A DNA stretch of 12,150 nt from NCBI GenBank assembly GCA_964616985.1, contig CAZTVF010000140.1, positions 1-12,150 on the forward strand, read 5' to 3'. Below the pieces are notes generated by a model. That model had not been told where the DNA came from, did not search any database, and saw only the letters and a list, made by a program, of their open reading frames with translations. The stretch is from CAZTVF01 sp964616985 (GTDB taxonomy: Bacteria; Planctomycetota; Phycisphaerae; SM23-33). Position numbers and translations under genes: made by a program. Of this stretch, positions 12,145-12,150 are shown in pieces (position 1 is the first letter of the stretch; every line of letters starts with the position of its first letter).

Positions 12145-12150
12145 ATGAAC
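12145..12150 (+). CDS. Start of next phage gene (runs off right edge)
   Basis: An ATG at 12145 is preceded by GGAGG (12134-12138) with 6-nt spacing. Only two codons (Met-Asn) are inside the window, so the product cannot be named; a tail gene is expected from the order. Confidence 0.6.

Noticed and set aside
7458..12146. Several minus-strand frames (7458-8513, 9800-10891, 11256-12146)
   Set aside because: All are mirror frames of convincing + strand phage genes with ribosome sites; none shows a motif.

Overview
This window is the head and neck morphogenesis module of a tailed bacteriophage or prophage. It starts at the packaging genes and stops just inside the gene after a neck/tail-completion protein. 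The DNA is GC-rich. Most genes have GGAGG- or AAGGA-type ribosome sites and ordinary TAA/TAG/TGA stops, so the host is a bacterium using the standard code. The sequence does not identify the host; the composition would suit a high-GC environmental lineage, but that is only an impression. Apart from one truncated gene at the left edge, everything is on the + strand, with short gaps or 1-29 nt overlaps typical of a late operon.

Layout. 1-116 (minus): start of an unknown divergent gene. 134-145: perfect palindrome in the divergent intergenic region. 238-498: small protein, probably terminase small subunit-like. 488-2734: GpA-type large terminase carrying an N-terminal domain related to that small protein. 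2737-2922: NrdR-like zinc ribbon. 2926-3471: stand-alone FtsH/M41-type HEAGH metallopeptidase. 3472-3752: non-coding, with a hairpin, a strong intrinsic terminator and a tRNA-like sequence with a CAT anticodon. 3753-3950: small connector-like protein. 3954-5393: lambda-type portal. 5365-7380: prohead protease fused to scaffold and major capsid protein, with an internal in-frame start and strong ribosome site at 5914. 7398-7438: 14-bp hairpin. 7479-8153: DUF2190 capsid decoration protein with an extra C-terminal region. 8157-8537: head-tail connector. 8537-8776: coiled-coil plus single membrane helix. 8787-9224: tail-terminator-like protein. 9227-10540: collagen-like fibre. 10550-10792: small helical protein. 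10789-11487: beta-rich fibre-associated protein. 11487-12113: HK97-gp10-like neck protein. 12145 onward: next gene begins.

How the genes fit together. The terminase recognises and cuts concatemeric DNA and pumps it through the portal into a prohead. The prohead is built from the capsid precursor and matured by the fused protease. The DUF2190 protein decorates the shell, and the connector, terminator and gp10-like proteins close the head and join the tail. The collagen fibre and its beta-rich partner are probably surface appendages of the head, neck or tail. The zinc ribbon and metallopeptidase are not structural-type genes; they sit between terminase and portal and are followed by a terminator, which is the arrangement expected of cargo (moron) genes.

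Points most worth a second look: the protease-capsid fusion with its internal start, the repeated domain shared by the small protein and the terminase N-terminus, the metallopeptidase cargo, and the terminator-tRNA-start arrangement ahead of the small connector gene.
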